From NCBI GenBank assembly GCA_004347865.1, contig QNUZ01000002.1, positions 1-37,757 on the forward strand: 37,757 nt of DNA, read 5' to 3'. Position numbers and translations under genes: made by a program. Of the stretch, positions 8,645 through 18,965 are shown one piece after another. Position 1 is the stretch's first letter. Every line of letters begins with the position of its first letter. Origin of the DNA: Archaeoglobi archaeon. Lineage in GTDB: Archaea; Halobacteriota; Archaeoglobi; Archaeoglobales; Archaeoglobaceae. Below the pieces are notes generated by a model that saw only the letters and a program-made list of their open reading frames with translations, was not told the DNA's origin and made no database searches.

Positions 8645-8974
8645 GTGTGGCAGAAGAGGTACAGGTGCGGAAAACGAGGTAGGTGCCCGAAACCTGTAAT
8701 GCTGAGCTCGACCCCCGTGATTCAGAGCTTTATTCCAAACCCAATGCTGAATCCGGAGCCTGTTATTCTCGACCCAGCGGAACTCGAAGCTATAAGGCTG
8801 ATAGATCTTGAGGGCCTTTCTCAGGAGGAGGCAGGGGAAAGAATGGGCGTTTCAAGGGGAACGGTTTGGAGGCTGCTTAAGAACGGCAGGAGAAAGGTTG
8901 CCACGGCCCTGAGTGAGGGTAGGGCAATTGCGGTTTTTTCAGCCCCTGAGGAACTAAATAAAGGTGAAGATTAA
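8645..8974 (+). CDS. DUF134 family predicted DNA-binding protein
   Basis: 'LDPAELEAIRLIDLEGLSQEEAGERMGVSRGTVWRLLKNGRRKVATALSEGRAI' HTH typical of DUF134/UPF0251; GTG start. Confidence 0.88.
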   Translation: MWQKRYRCGKRGRCPKPVMLSSTPVIQSFIPNPMLNPEPVILDPAELEAIRLIDLEGLSQEEAGERMGVSRGTVWRLLKNGRRKVATALSEGRAIAVFSAPEELNKGED

Positions 8975-10245
8975 ATCCTTTCGACGATCATCGCCATTCC
9001 CATCCCTCCGCCCACGCATAGCGTTGCGAGTCCGTAGTCCACCGCTCTGCGCTCCATTTCATGTATCAAAGTCGTTAGAATTCTTGCTCCCGTGGCTCCA
9101 ATCGGATGGCCGAGGGATATTCCGCTTCCGTTAACGTTCGTGATGTTCCAGTCCAGTCCGAGCTCTTTTATGCATGCCAAAGCCTGTGCTGCAAAGGCCT
9201 CGTTAAGCTCTATCAGTCCTATTTCGCTCAGCTTCATGTTCGCCTTCGAAAGCACTTTTCTCACCGCAACTATGGGTCCGAGGCCCATGTAGGCCGGATC
9301 TACGGCTCCCGAAGCGTAGGCGACGATTTTAGCCTTTGGAACCAGCCCGATTTCTTTTGCGCTCCTCTCATCAGCTAAAAGCAATGCAGATGCTCCGTCG
9401 TTAACTCCGCTTGCATTTCCGGCAGTAACAGTACCATTCTTCTTGAAAACCGGAGGCAGAGCTGCGAGTTTTTCAAGACTCGTATCCCTTCTCGGGTGTT
9501 CATCAATTTCGTGCCTCATTATTTCCCTCTTCTGCCTTATTTCGACGGGTATTATTTCTTCCCTGAATTTTCCCTCATCCGTTGCCCTTACAGCTCTCAT
9601 GTGACTTTCATACGCGATCCTGTCCTGTTCCTCCCTCGTTATCCCGTATAGCTCTGCGATATTCTCTGCTGTAAATCCCATGTGATAGCCGTAGAACTTC
9701 TCCCACAGCCCGTCAAAAACCATCAGGTCCACGATCTCGTCAAAAGCGTTTACGGACATTCTGTAGCCCCATCTCGCCTTCCTCAATGCGTACGGAGCGT
9801 TGCTCATGCTTTCCATTCCCCCGGCGATCGCGAACTTTGCATTTCCGGAATCGATACTCTGGGCTGCCAAGGCCACCGCCTTAAGGCCGCTGGCGCAGAC
9901 CTTGTTCACGGTAAAAGCCGGGACCTCTTTAGGAATTCCAGCGTAGATCAAGGCCTGTCTTGCGGGATTCTGTCCCTGCGCGGCCTGCAGAACATTTCCG
10001 AATATAACTTCGTCGATTGGAACCTCAACTCCATCGTAGTCGAATGCCTTTTCAAGCTCGATCTTTCCCTTTGGGAGCTTGCTTGGATAGAACTCCAGCG
10101 ACTCCCTTGTAGGGACTGGCTTTATGGCGAGCTTTTTTAGCAGACCCCTTACAACTATTGAACCCAGTTCATAGGCCTGGAAATCCTTTAAAATTCCGCC
10201 AAATCTTCCAACGGGGGTTCTGACACCCTCGACAATAACAGCCAT
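8971..10245 (-). CDS. Acetyl-CoA acetyltransferase (thiolase)
   Basis: 'VNKVCASGLKAVALA', 'GGMESMSNAPY', 'NVNGSGISLGHPIGATGAR', 'CVGGGMG'. Confidence 0.93.
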   Translation of the reverse strand: MAVIVEGVRTPVGRFGGILKDFQAYELGSIVVRGLLKKLAIKPVPTRESLEFYPSKLPKGKIELEKAFDYDGVEVPIDEVIFGNVLQAAQGQNPARQALIYAGIPKEVPAFTVNKVCASGLKAVALAAQSIDSGNAKFAIAGGMESMSNAPYALRKARWGYRMSVNAFDEIVDLMVFDGLWEKFYGYHMGFTAENIAELYGITREEQDRIAYESHMRAVRATDEGKFREEIIPVEIRQKREIMRHEIDEHPRRDTSLEKLAALPPVFKKNGTVTAGNASGVNDGASALLLADERSAKEIGLVPKAKIVAYASGAVDPAYMGLGPIVAVRKVLSKANMKLSEIGLIELNEAFAAQALACIKELGLDWNITNVNGSGISLGHPIGATGARILTTLIHEMERRAVDYGLATLCVGGGMGMAMIVERI

Positions 10246-10354
10246 GAAAAAAGGATTCTCGGTAAGTTAAAAGCTTTGTCATTTTTACAATTTTTAATTT
10301 TTAATGCTTTTTTGAGCTTCGATAAGCTTAAAAATTTCCCTGATAAGCGAAGAT

Positions 10355-11179
10355 GTGCAGAGAAACATAGCGATCTACGGAAAGGGTGGAATAGGGAAAT
10401 CGACCGTTTCAAGCCATCTGGCTGCTTTTTGGGGGCTGAACGGACTGAAGGTTGCACTGATAGGATGTGATCCGAAAAGAGATACCACTCTTCTGCTGAC
10501 CGGTAACAGAAGGATAAAACCTGTGCTGCAGGCTTTAAAGAACGGCGAGAATCTTCAGGAATGCTTTTTCAGGGGTTATGCGAATGTCCTTTGTTCGGAA
10601 ATCGGCGGGCCTGAGCCGGGTGTAGGATGTGCAGGGCGCGGGCTTCTTTTGGCTTTTGAAGTAATAGACCGCCTAGGAGTTTTGCGGGATACAGAGATCG
10701 TTCTTTACGATGTTCCCGGCGATGTTGTATGCGGGGGCTTTGTGGTGCCGATGAAGAGGGATAGCGAGGTATACATCGTTACCTCTGGGGAATACCTCTC
10801 AATTTACGCTGCAAACAACATCTGCAACGGCGCAAGGAATTCAGGGACAAGAGTCGGTGGGTTGATTCTTAACTCCAAGTTCGACCTCGAGCTGGAGCGC
10901 AGGATTGTGGAAGAATTTGCAGAAGCGGTTGGTACCGAATTGGTTGGAGAGATCCCGTATCTTAAAAGGCTTAAGGAATGCGAAATTTCGGGAAAAACTG
11001 TTTTTCAGCTTTCGGGGACAGATTACGAAGCGGGCATCTTTTCCAGCATAGCGCAGAGAATCTTCAAGAGTAGACCCTCCAGAAAGGTTGAAGGCCTAGA
11101 AGACGAGGAGCTGATCGAGATCTTCGGAAAATTTTATTCCTCAAGCTTTTCACAGACACAGAACTCGCAGAAGGAGTAG
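10355..11179 (+). CDS. cfbC: NifH-like Fe protein, Ni-sirohydrochlorin a,c-diamide reductive cyclase component (CfbC)
   Basis: NifH-like P-loop 'AIYGKGGIGKSTVSSHLAAFWG', 'GCDPKRDTT', 'GGPEPGVGCAGRG', 'DVPGDVVCGGFVVP'; cfbD, cfbE and cfbB present in the window and no nifDK seen. Confidence 0.85.
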   Translation: MQRNIAIYGKGGIGKSTVSSHLAAFWGLNGLKVALIGCDPKRDTTLLLTGNRRIKPVLQALKNGENLQECFFRGYANVLCSEIGGPEPGVGCAGRGLLLAFEVIDRLGVLRDTEIVLYDVPGDVVCGGFVVPMKRDSEVYIVTSGEYLSIYAANNICNGARNSGTRVGGLILNSKFDLELERRIVEEFAEAVGTELVGEIPYLKRLKECEISGKTVFQLSGTDYEAGIFSSIAQRIFKSRPSRKVEGLEDEELIEIFGKFYSSSFSQTQNSQKE

Positions 11180-11607
11180 GGATTTAGCTGTTTCTCCTTT
11201 GCCGGGCAGAAGTATTTGTCCCCCAGCTGCCTGATCCCCTGACCGCCTGGGAATTTTATTCTGGGTGAATGAATAGGCTTTCTGGCAATGAAGATCAGAT
11301 ACGGCACGACAACTCTTGAGATTTTCAAAAAAGCCTTTTCGTATTCGTTCTCTGACTCCTTTTTAAGCCTTTCCATCAGTCCTTTGAGTTTTTCCTCTTC
11401 TATCTCGCCCTCTTCATCGCTTTTGCGCATTAACTCGAAAAGGTTTTCCGCAAAGTAGCCCGTGATCTCCTCGATCCAGGCTCTGCTCAGGTTCTCCGGA
11501 ACGAATTTGAACTCCTCAGCCAGATATCTCTCAGCCAGGGCAAAATCGAGGTGGGTAATCTTCAAAGCTTCCTTCCTAAGCGCTTCCAGCAACTCCCTTT
11601 TTTGCAC
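11134..11607 (-). CDS. DUF2115/UPF0305-like protein, last gene of the mcr operon
   Basis: Better start is GTG at 11607 (VQKRELLEALRKEALKI...); C-terminal 'RKPIHSPRIKFPGGQGIRQLGDKYFCPAKEKQLNPYSFCEFCVCEKLEE' matches my memory of UPF0305; 29-nt gap after mcrA. Confidence 0.65.
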   Translation of the reverse strand: MQKRELLEALRKEALKITHLDFALAERYLAEEFKFVPENLSRAWIEEITGYFAENLFELMRKSDEEGEIEEEKLKGLMERLKKESENEYEKAFLKISRVVVPYLIFIARKPIHSPRIKFPGGQGIRQLGDKYFCPAKEKQLNPYSFCEFCVCEKLEE

Positions 11608-11636
11608 GAATTGAGTTTTAAAAAAGTATAAAAAAT

Positions 11637-13307
11637 TTAGTGCGGCGGAATAACCGCGTCTCTTTCGCCGTCCGGGAAGAATTCTCTCAGGGCTCCCTTT
11701 GCGAACATCTTTCTTGGCTCTGTCCAGTCGAATTTGAGCGATGGATCTGCGAATGCAACCTTTACTATCGGGTTCACGCACCAGGCGTGCTTGCAGGCAG
11801 CATGGGCTCCAGCGACGATACCTGCGTACTCTCCGCTGTGTCCGACGTTCATTGCGTAGTTCGGGTAGTTCACGCCTCTCAGCTCCAGCGGCAAGCCCTC
11901 GTCGCTTCTGTAGGAGAAGCTGTTCGTCATACCGAGCTGATCCTGCTGGTCGTAACCGTAGAATCCGAGCCTGCCCATGTGCTCCTTGTGGAGGATCATC
12001 GACAGATACCAGCCGTTAACTCCTGCCTGGGCATCTCCAGTTGCGATAGCTGTTCCAACACCGGAAGCTGCTGCAAGAACTGAAGCCCTCTGCGAACCGC
12101 CGAAGTGTGTCTCCATCAGTGCCGGGAAGCGCTCGTACTGCTCCAGGCCGTATAGCGTTGCTTCAGTTGCCACGTCGAGAACTGTGTCCATCGTTCTTGG
12201 GGCCTTTGCAAATCCACCGTACTTCTTCTTCACGTAGTCTGCAATGTAGTAGCAGAAGTCGTCGAGTATGTCGTCCGTGTAAACTGCCGTGGCGTACTGG
12301 GTGAATCCAACTCCGCCCGACATGTATATTCCGAACCAGAGCTGGTCATAGATCACGCTTCCCGCAGCGAGCGTTTCAAGGGCGACCTTTACTGGGTCGT
12401 CAGGATACTTCCTGCTCGTCTGGACAATGTCCGCCAGGTAACCGAATGCAAGTCCGCCCGGCTCATTTGGTCCCCTTGCCCTCCTCCATGGAGTTAGCGT
12501 GGCCATCTGGATAACTTCTGCGTGCTTTGCGGCGTATGCAAACTCCGCAATTGCTGCCTCGCCTGCCATCAGCTTGTATGAAGCGATCATCGCCATGCTG
12601 ATCTGCATCGCAGACCATCTCGAAATCGTGCCTCCGTCAGCAGCCCTTCCGACGATAATTGGAACCCTTGTTACCTGGTAGAGCGATTTGCCGATCGCTT
12701 TCTTCAGAGCTTCGGCCTGCTCAGGTGGGAACTGCTTGTTTATGTCTATAAGGAACCTCTTGTCGATCTGGTCGGCAAGCTCGTCGTTGCCCGTGAAAAC
12801 CTTTACGTAGGAGTCCGCAACCAGCGCCGGATGTATTTCGACCATGTGCTCCTGAACGACCGCACCGCCGGGCAGTGCGTGGTTCACAACCTCCAGATAC
12901 TGGTTGATTGTTTCAGGAGTGACTTCCTTACCCAATCTCTTTTCAAGCAACGCATGAGGAGCATCGAGACCGACGATGACGGTTCTTCTGATGTCATCCC
13001 ACATCTGCTGCATTGCGGCGTTGTTTATGTAGTGCAGATCGTCGCCCTCGACGTAAACGTCTGTGCCGGAGATCTTGTACGGCATCAAGACTCTCTGACC
13101 GACCGGAATTCCGCCCAGGTGCATTTCGGGGTTGTATCCCGGAATTCCCCTCTCCTTTGCGAGCTTCTGAGCCCATTCAACGAATTCCCTCTTTCTTGCG
13201 GACTGCTTCCAGCCGTCGTAGATATAGAATCTCGTCTGCTTTTCAGTCGGGTCCTCTTTGAACTTCTTCTTCAGAGCATCAATAAACAACTTCTTTTCAG
13301 CTACCAT
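11637..13307 (-). CDS. mcrA: Methyl-coenzyme M reductase subunit alpha
   Basis: '[32 protein letters not shown]', '[11 protein letters not shown]', '[30 protein letters not shown]', '[15 protein letters not shown]'. Confidence 0.98.
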   Translation of the reverse strand: MVAEKKLFIDALKKKFKEDPTEKQTRFYIYDGWKQSARKREFVEWAQKLAKERGIPGYNPEMHLGGIPVGQRVLMPYKISGTDVYVEGDDLHYINNAAMQQMWDDIRRTVIVGLDAPHALLEKRLGKEVTPETINQYLEVVNHALPGGAVVQEHMVEIHPALVADSYVKVFTGNDELADQIDKRFLIDINKQFPPEQAEALKKAIGKSLYQVTRVPIIVGRAADGGTISRWSAMQISMAMIASYKLMAGEAAIAEFAYAAKHAEVIQMATLTPWRRARGPNEPGGLAFGYLADIVQTSRKYPDDPVKVALETLAAGSVIYDQLWFGIYMSGGVGFTQYATAVYTDDILDDFCYYIADYVKKKYGGFAKAPRTMDTVLDVATEATLYGLEQYERFPALMETHFGGSQRASVLAAASGVGTAIATGDAQAGVNGWYLSMILHKEHMGRLGFYGYDQQDQLGMTNSFSYRSDEGLPLELRGVNYPNYAMNVGHSGEYAGIVAGAHAACKHAWCVNPIVKVAFADPSLKFDWTEPRKMFAKGALREFFPDGERDAVIPPH

Positions 13308-13317
13308 CTAAATCACC

Positions 13318-14112
13318 TCATAACTTTTCAGCTTTTTCAAGCCTGAAACCTGCTAGAGTTCTCAGCAGGTGAATCCTCTTTACCCAGTTCAGCAGTTCGG
13401 GGTCATCCCTTGTGGAGACACCGTCCACCCTGTAGATCGTGGTCATCTTCTTCAGCTGTTCTTCTGGCAGCGGCTTTCCAACCCTTACTGGGGTGTCGAG
13501 AGGAACGCCGACCTGATCCTTGACGTATACGACCTCGCCGGTTTTCTTGTCAAAGGTGTACCTTCTCAGAGCATCGAACATCATTCCGTTCTCGTCAAGT
13601 CTCAGCGAGTGTCCGTGGACTGTAGCGCCCCTAACGCCAACCCTAGCCGGATCAAAGACTTCGGTTTCAAGCAGTTCCTTTGCCACAAGCTCAAGATCGC
13701 GCTCTCTCATTTCTAGAGGAGCTCTTCCTGAAAGCGTTCCCGGGTCAACACCCCTGTATCTCCAGAATGCCATCCAGGATCTGACGTATGGAGCGAGCGG
13801 AGCGAAGTAGACTGAATCCGTGAACTGGATGTATCTGATTCTGTCCCCCGCTTTGGCACCAGGTGTTGGTTCGACAAGCTCCCTGATCGGGCATGCCGGT
13901 TCTCCTAGCTCCTCAAGCGGTGGATGTACAGACTTGTAAGCTTCTCCTGGGACCCTGTGTCCCAAAAGCCTCACAACATCCTCGTCGGAGATCGATCTCA
14001 GCTTCTTAAGCTCGTATCCGGGATCAAGATATTTTCTCCTGTTCTCCGCAACTATGCTCTGCCCCGGATATGCGGGCTTATACTTTCCACCCTTAACTTT
14101 TATTTCGCTCAT
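13318..14112 (-). CDS. mcrG: Methyl-coenzyme M reductase subunit gamma
   Basis: '[58 protein letters not shown]', '[21 protein letters not shown]'. Confidence 0.98.
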   Translation of the reverse strand: MSEIKVKGGKYKPAYPGQSIVAENRRKYLDPGYELKKLRSISDEDVVRLLGHRVPGEAYKSVHPPLEELGEPACPIRELVEPTPGAKAGDRIRYIQFTDSVYFAPLAPYVRSWMAFWRYRGVDPGTLSGRAPLEMRERDLELVAKELLETEVFDPARVGVRGATVHGHSLRLDENGMMFDALRRYTFDKKTGEVVYVKDQVGVPLDTPVRVGKPLPEEQLKKMTTIYRVDGVSTRDDPELLNWVKRIHLLRTLAGFRLEKAEKL

Positions 14113-14732
14113 ACATTCACCCCCAAATGCGACTTAACCTTCATACATATCTCGTCTATTTTTTTCGGCGGGCAATTTTGCCCTCTTACGACGTCTGTAA
14201 CTATCTCAACAACCTCTCCCAAGGTTTCGGGTTTTTCGGGGCTTACAACTCTCGTCCTAACCCCTGCTTTTGCAAAATCCTCGAATGTAACCGGGCACTG
14301 GCAAACGACTACGGCTTTTATCGGCACGTATCTAAGGATTGCCTTGGCTTTTCCAATTACATGATGCTTTACATTGCCAAGATGGATTATACAGAGCTTG
14401 TGCTTTGAGATTCTGTCTATTTCCTCGAATTTAAGTCCAAAGTGGGATCCATAACCACCTTTCGCCGCTGAAGCCCCAGGAGGAGCACTTGAGCCAGCGT
14501 CAAGAACGAGTACGCTGGGATTTATTCCTTCTCTCCTAAGCCCAGCGGTGATCTCGCAAACAGGCTTTGTTACGTGTCTTGTCGAAGGGGACATCGAGAT
14601 CACGATGACATCGGACTTCTTGGCTCCGCAGTAGCCCAAAGAAACTGTCCCCCTCTGGGCCAGGCCTCCACCAAGGCCTATGCCCATCGCCTCTCTACAG
14701 TCAACGAACTGCGTTTCTCTGCCGATCTTCAT
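14109..14732 (-). CDS. mcrC: Methyl-coenzyme M reductase I operon protein C
   Basis: '[28 protein letters not shown]', '[23 protein letters not shown]', '[19 protein letters not shown]'; position in mcrBDCGA. Confidence 0.95.
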   Translation of the reverse strand: MKIGRETQFVDCREAMGIGLGGGLAQRGTVSLGYCGAKKSDVIVISMSPSTRHVTKPVCEITAGLRREGINPSVLVLDAGSSAPPGASAAKGGYGSHFGLKFEEIDRISKHKLCIIHLGNVKHHVIGKAKAILRYVPIKAVVVCQCPVTFEDFAKAGVRTRVVSPEKPETLGEVVEIVTDVVRGQNCPPKKIDEICMKVKSHLGVNV

Positions 14733-15118
14733 TCTTCGTCCCCTTCCTCTCTGCTCTCTCTCAACTGCATTATGTATGCGACTTTGTAATCATGGAGAGT
14801 GGGATAATCCTTGGTGAACTTCCCGATCCGAATTGAGTAGCCGAAGGGCATTAACTCTCTGCAGATATCATGGATTTTTTCTACAACTCTGTCTGCATTC
14901 TTCGATTTCAGAATTATCCTGCTGACAGCTACTGAGAGCTCCATTTCCTTGCCTTTAAAGACTATTTTCTCCCGAGCGTCGCTCTTCACTCTGGGTCCTT
15001 GAATTATAAACCCCTCTACATCCTCTATTTCCGAGATTCTGTCAAGCAACCTTTCGGCTGTCTTAGCCCCCAAAATTCTGTTCGGGAAGATCTCTATATC
15101 CTCGGGAGAGGGTTGCAT
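14729..15118 (-). CDS. mcrD: Methyl-coenzyme M reductase operon protein D
   Basis: 'IEIFPNRILGAKTAERLLDRISEIEDVEGFIIQGPR', 'MPFGYSIRIGKFTKDYPTLHDY'; position in operon. Confidence 0.93.
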   Translation of the reverse strand: MQPSPEDIEIFPNRILGAKTAERLLDRISEIEDVEGFIIQGPRVKSDAREKIVFKGKEMELSVAVSRIILKSKNADRVVEKIHDICRELMPFGYSIRIGKFTKDYPTLHDYKVAYIMQLRESREEGDEE

Positions 15119-15123
15119 GATAG

Positions 15124-16455
15124 TTACACCGTCTTCTTAACCTCCGCAGCACCCTTTGCAACGTGGACTATTGGCTCCCTGAGCGCCGGTATCGTGCTGA
15201 ACACGCGTCCAATGATTCCCGCTATCCTGTCCGGGCTGTAGTAGACTGTTCCAGCATCTAGGGCGATCGCAGCGGCAATTGCCGGTGCAACAAATCCCTT
15301 GCTGTGTCTTGTAACGATGTGGTTTCCGTGGAACACTACTGGGCTTCCACCACCGTAGATCGAGTGGCTGAAGAACGAGAACTCTACACCCAGACCGAGA
15401 GCTCTGCCGAAGTCAACAGACGGCAGTCCGGTTTGTCTTTCGAGCAAGTCGTTGTAGTAGATCGTAACACCAGAAATGCTCTGCATTGCCCTCTGGGCAC
15501 CGCAGTTCACCATTGTGGCTGCGAGGAATCCAGCAGCAGCATAGGCGTTCCACAGCGCGATATCGTCTGTGGTGTACGTTACGTAGCCGGATTTGCCTTT
15601 TCCATTTGGTTTGATAACCTTGTCTTCAACAGCCCTCTCAACGAGGCTTGCAACTACAGTTCCAACCGACCCGCTCTTTCCGTTCTCCTTTACCAGCTCG
15701 TATACGAGGTTGTTAGCATTTAGCCCCTGGTATGCGAGGCCGAGCAGATGAAGTCTCTCGAAGGAACCTATTGCGTCGCCCATTTCGATCATTGCAGTCT
15801 GCTCGAAGATCGAAGCCAGAGATGCAGCGTTCATTGCATTTTTCTTCGTAATAGTCGATATGTATGAAACGGGCACGTTTCTCAGCGCATATCCTAGGCC
15901 CTCATTCTGCTGCGGTACGGAGAGCAGTGACTGAACGTTTGCACCCATCAAATCCACGCTCTGTGGATATCTGCCCCAAACGGCTGCCTTAACCATGGGT
16001 GCATCGAACATGTCGACTTTGAAGAGTTCGATAATCGCTTCTGTTACAGCAGCTGCGGTTGCTGTAATGGGTGCCGTGTACTCTACGGCTTTCAGAACCC
16101 TGATCGTCGGAACCTTCACGAGAAGGCTTCTACCCTCATCCAGGATCTGGACTTCTGTGTCATCATCCTTTTTTACCTGTATAATGCTCCTAATCTTGTC
16201 GGCAATGGCTCCCGCGTTGCCCACGATATCAAGCTTTAAGGACTTTCCAGGAATTATGCACTTCTCTCCACCAACCGCCCCGGTTTCCAAGGCCTTCTGG
16301 ATTCCCTGCAGGTTCACAGCCACGGATCTCTGCACTGTCTTTATTATGCTCTCTATGGCAGGGTTGAACAATGGGCTAATCGCTTCGAGTGGCACTTCCG
16401 ATTCAAGCAACTTTCCTTTGTCGTCATAAAGGTCTATTTTGTCCTTATATTTCAT
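15124..16455 (-). CDS. mcrB: Methyl-coenzyme M reductase subunit beta
   Basis: 'KYKDKIDLYDDKGKLLESEVPLEAISPL', 'SFFSHSIYGGGSPVVFHGNHIVTRHSKGFVAPAIAAAIALDAGT'. Confidence 0.98.
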   Translation of the reverse strand: MKYKDKIDLYDDKGKLLESEVPLEAISPLFNPAIESIIKTVQRSVAVNLQGIQKALETGAVGGEKCIIPGKSLKLDIVGNAGAIADKIRSIIQVKKDDDTEVQILDEGRSLLVKVPTIRVLKAVEYTAPITATAAAVTEAIIELFKVDMFDAPMVKAAVWGRYPQSVDLMGANVQSLLSVPQQNEGLGYALRNVPVSYISTITKKNAMNAASLASIFEQTAMIEMGDAIGSFERLHLLGLAYQGLNANNLVYELVKENGKSGSVGTVVASLVERAVEDKVIKPNGKGKSGYVTYTTDDIALWNAYAAAGFLAATMVNCGAQRAMQSISGVTIYYNDLLERQTGLPSVDFGRALGLGVEFSFFSHSIYGGGSPVVFHGNHIVTRHSKGFVAPAIAAAIALDAGTVYYSPDRIAGIIGRVFSTIPALREPIVHVAKGAAEVKKTV

Positions 16456-16514
16456 AAATCCACCCCCTTTTTTTTAATTCGTCTCGCTTTCTGCATTATC
16501 ATGGCTGCACACTA

Positions 16515-16526
16515 GTTTAAATACTT
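16515..16526 (-). promoter_or_regulatory. Predicted TATA box of the mcr operon promoter
   Basis: Minus strand AAGTATTTAAAC, about 60 nt upstream of the mcrB ATG; strong RBS GGGGGTGG next to ATG. Confidence 0.45.
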
Positions 16527-16671
16527 TCTTATTTTTTCCAGCCATTAAAAAGACTATAATTTAAAATTCAGAAGTTTAATTCTTTATTTTCGTTTTAAAT
16601 TAAATTGAATTGTCAACACAAAAAGGGCTGAATTTCAAAAACCTTTTTAAGCCAAGCCTGAATTAAGGCCA

Positions 16672-17613
16672 ATGGCTGATTTAGATCTAGAAAAGATCGT
16701 TGCCGAACTGCGAAGCTGGCCAGGTTTGGTAAGGAAAAAATTCGCAGGAAAGCTTGCGGAGCTTGTTGATGAATTTTTTGGGGAAGATGCGGGTTACTTC
16801 ACCCTTGACGATCACGAGGTTGTTTTCACGGTGGATGGAATCTGGCACAGGGTTCTGGAGGAAGATCTTTACTGGGGAGGGTTTATATCCATACTCGTAA
16901 ATGTCCACGATGTTTATGCAATGGGGGCAAGGGCAAGATATGCGGTCAACGTGATCTCTGTTAGGGACACAAATGCGTTGGAAAGCATCAAGAGAGGGAT
17001 GCTTGACGCGGCTCAAAAGTACGGAATCAAGATCCTGAAAGGCCACGTGCATCCCGATGCACCCTTCAACTCTGTAGAAGTGGCTATGATCGGTTTTGCA
17101 AAAAAAGGCTGCTTGATAAAATCCAATACTGCAAGAGGGGGGGACAGCATCATTGTTGCCGTCGACACCTTGGGCAAACCGCATGGAAGGCTGATCTTCA
17201 ACTTCGATTCGACAGACAAGCCTGCAGAGGTTTTGAGAAGACAGTTTGAGTCAATGGTTGTTCTTGCTGAAAACAGACTCGTGAGTGCGGGCAAGGATTT
17301 GAGCAATGCAGGAATAATAGGAACGATTGCAATGATGCTTGAGGTGAGCAAAAAGGGAGCAACCGTGGAACTTGAAAAGATCCCAAAGCCCGGAAACGTA
17401 GATATGGTACAGTGGTTAAAGAGCTATCCAGCTTGCGGATTTTGCGTGGCTTCAGATCAGCCCGAAGAGGTAAAGAAGGTGTTTGAGGCCCACGGTCTTA
17501 AAGCCGAAGTAGTCGGGGAAGTTAATTCCTCTAAGGTCCTTGATTTGAAATACAAGGGCGCCATAAAGACTTTCTACGATTTTAGAAAGGAGAGCGTTTT
17601 GGGCCTGTTTTAA
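16672..17613 (+). CDS. Methanogenesis marker protein 2 (PurM/SelD-related)
   Basis: AIR-synthase-like: 'WGGFISILVNVHDVYAMGARARYAVNVISV', 'DLSNAGIIGTIAMMLEVSKKGATVELEKIPKP'; divergent from the mcr operon. Confidence 0.85.
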   Translation: MADLDLEKIVAELRSWPGLVRKKFAGKLAELVDEFFGEDAGYFTLDDHEVVFTVDGIWHRVLEEDLYWGGFISILVNVHDVYAMGARARYAVNVISVRDTNALESIKRGMLDAAQKYGIKILKGHVHPDAPFNSVEVAMIGFAKKGCLIKSNTARGGDSIIVAVDTLGKPHGRLIFNFDSTDKPAEVLRRQFESMVVLAENRLVSAGKDLSNAGIIGTIAMMLEVSKKGATVELEKIPKPGNVDMVQWLKSYPACGFCVASDQPEEVKKVFEAHGLKAEVVGEVNSSKVLDLKYKGAIKTFYDFRKESVLGLF

Positions 17614-18965
17614 CTTTTTGCGTATTCTTTGCACTTTTCAAGAAATCTCTTTGCGTTTTTCTGCTGCAAAAGGCTGTGCATGTAGCTTGCTAAGCATTCG
17701 TGGGTAATAACTCCGTCATGAATTCCATCAATTCCAAAACCTCTTTCCATTTCGTATGCATATTTGGTGTCGCCGTCTACTTCGAGATATGAATAGTGAA
17801 ATTCATGACCCAGAAGGATCGCTCCTTTTCCTGACAGAACGTTGTCCTCTAAAACCCTGGCTTTTGTATATCCCAGGAATCTTCTAGAAATATCGAAAAC
17901 GGCTTCTGCAGAGATAACCCCCGCCCCTTCAAACTTTCTTCCGCTTACAACGAGCTTCTTGCAAAGAAACATCAGCCCACCGCACTCAGCGTAAGCCGGG
18001 CAATCATCCTCGATCTTTTTCTTGAGGGAGCTCATTGAATCCCTGTTGAACTCGCTTGCAAATATCTCGGGATATCCTCCGCCTATTAGAATTCCGTCAG
18101 CGTCTTCAGGGAAATCGGGCTCTAATGGGCTGAAAAATGAAAAATCCGCTCCCATGGATTTGAGAAGGTCGAGATTTTGGACATAGTAGAAGTTAAAGGA
18201 CTTGTCGAGAGCGACAGCAACTTTGGCATCTATATCTTTTTCTATAATTTTTCTCTCAACTTCCGGGAGTTCTTCCGCTTTTTCGGCAATTTCCAAGAGC
18301 TTTTCTAGGTCGATTCTCTCATTAACGACTTCAGCCCATTTATCTATCTTATCCTCCACTTCTTTCTCGATTTCTTCCACCGTGATGAGCCCAAGATGTC
18401 TCATTCCGATTTCAAGCTCCTTTTTTCGGGGAATGGATCCCAGAACTCTGATCCCTGCAAGCTCTTCCACGGCTTTTCTTGCTTTCAGCTCGTGTATTTC
18501 TCCTCTCGACGAATTCAGGATCACTCCTCTGATATCAGCGTTAAAAAGATCGGCGAATCCCTTTACAATTGCAGCCGTGCCCATGTTCAGACCCCGAATG
18601 TCAACTACGAGCAATATAGGTGCTTTGATGATTTTAGCCACGGAGAAAGTGCTGCCTTTCAGGCTTAGAGGATCCGAGGAGTCGTAAAGACTTCTCACAC
18701 CCTCAACAATCGCCAAATCCGCGCCCTCACAGTAATACTCGAAGTCTCTCAGGATCTCTTCTTCGCTCATCAGCCATGAATCCAAATTGACGGCTTTGCG
18801 GCCTGAGGCGATCGCGAGATATTTAGGGTCTATGAAGTCAGGCCCAACCTTAAAAGTCTGAACTTTGTAGCCCCTACTTCTCAAGGCTCTTGCAATACCG
18901 CACGCAAGCATCGTTTTCCCGCTTCCGCTGTTTGACGCAGATATTACTATTCTCGGGATCCGCAT
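17610..18965 (-). CDS. cfbB: Ni-sirohydrochlorin a,c-diamide synthase (CbiA-like amidotransferase)
   Basis: 'SNSGSGKTMLACGIARALRSRGYKVQTFKVGPDFIDP', 'GGGYPEIFA', 'AECGGLMFLCKKL', 'GHEFHYS'; adjacent to cfbD/cfbE. Confidence 0.9.
   Translation of the reverse strand: MRIPRIVISASNSGSGKTMLACGIARALRSRGYKVQTFKVGPDFIDPKYLAIASGRKAVNLDSWLMSEEEILRDFEYYCEGADLAIVEGVRSLYDSSDPLSLKGSTFSVAKIIKAPILLVVDIRGLNMGTAAIVKGFADLFNADIRGVILNSSRGEIHELKARKAVEELAGIRVLGSIPRKKELEIGMRHLGLITVEEIEKEVEDKIDKWAEVVNERIDLEKLLEIAEKAEELPEVERKIIEKDIDAKVAVALDKSFNFYYVQNLDLLKSMGADFSFFSPLEPDFPEDADGILIGGGYPEIFASEFNRDSMSSLKKKIEDDCPAYAECGGLMFLCKKLVVSGRKFEGAGVISAEAVFDISRRFLGYTKARVLEDNVLSGKGAILLGHEFHYSYLEVDGDTKYAYEMERGFGIDGIHDGVITHECLASYMHSLLQQKNAKRFLEKCKEYAKS

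Noticed and set aside
8971-10245. Thiolase as evidence of alkane or fatty-acid oxidation coupled to MCR
   Set aside because: A single thiolase is common in Archaeoglobi and no other beta-oxidation gene is in this window.
10355-11179. Nitrogenase iron protein (NifH) call
   Set aside because: No nifDK partner is present; the only NifD-like protein is CfbD inside an F430 cluster, so CfbC fits better.
12831-13346. 171-aa plus-strand ORF antisense to mcrA
   Set aside because: Lies opposite highly conserved mcrA sequence; composition reflects the complementary strand and there is no recognisable domain.
11637-16455. Classifying the mcr genes as an alkyl-CoM reductase (Acr)
   Set aside because: McrA and McrB contain canonical MCR motifs ([36 protein letters not shown]), mcrC and mcrD are both present and a full mtr operon is adjacent, so canonical MCR is more likely. 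A tree is needed to be certain.
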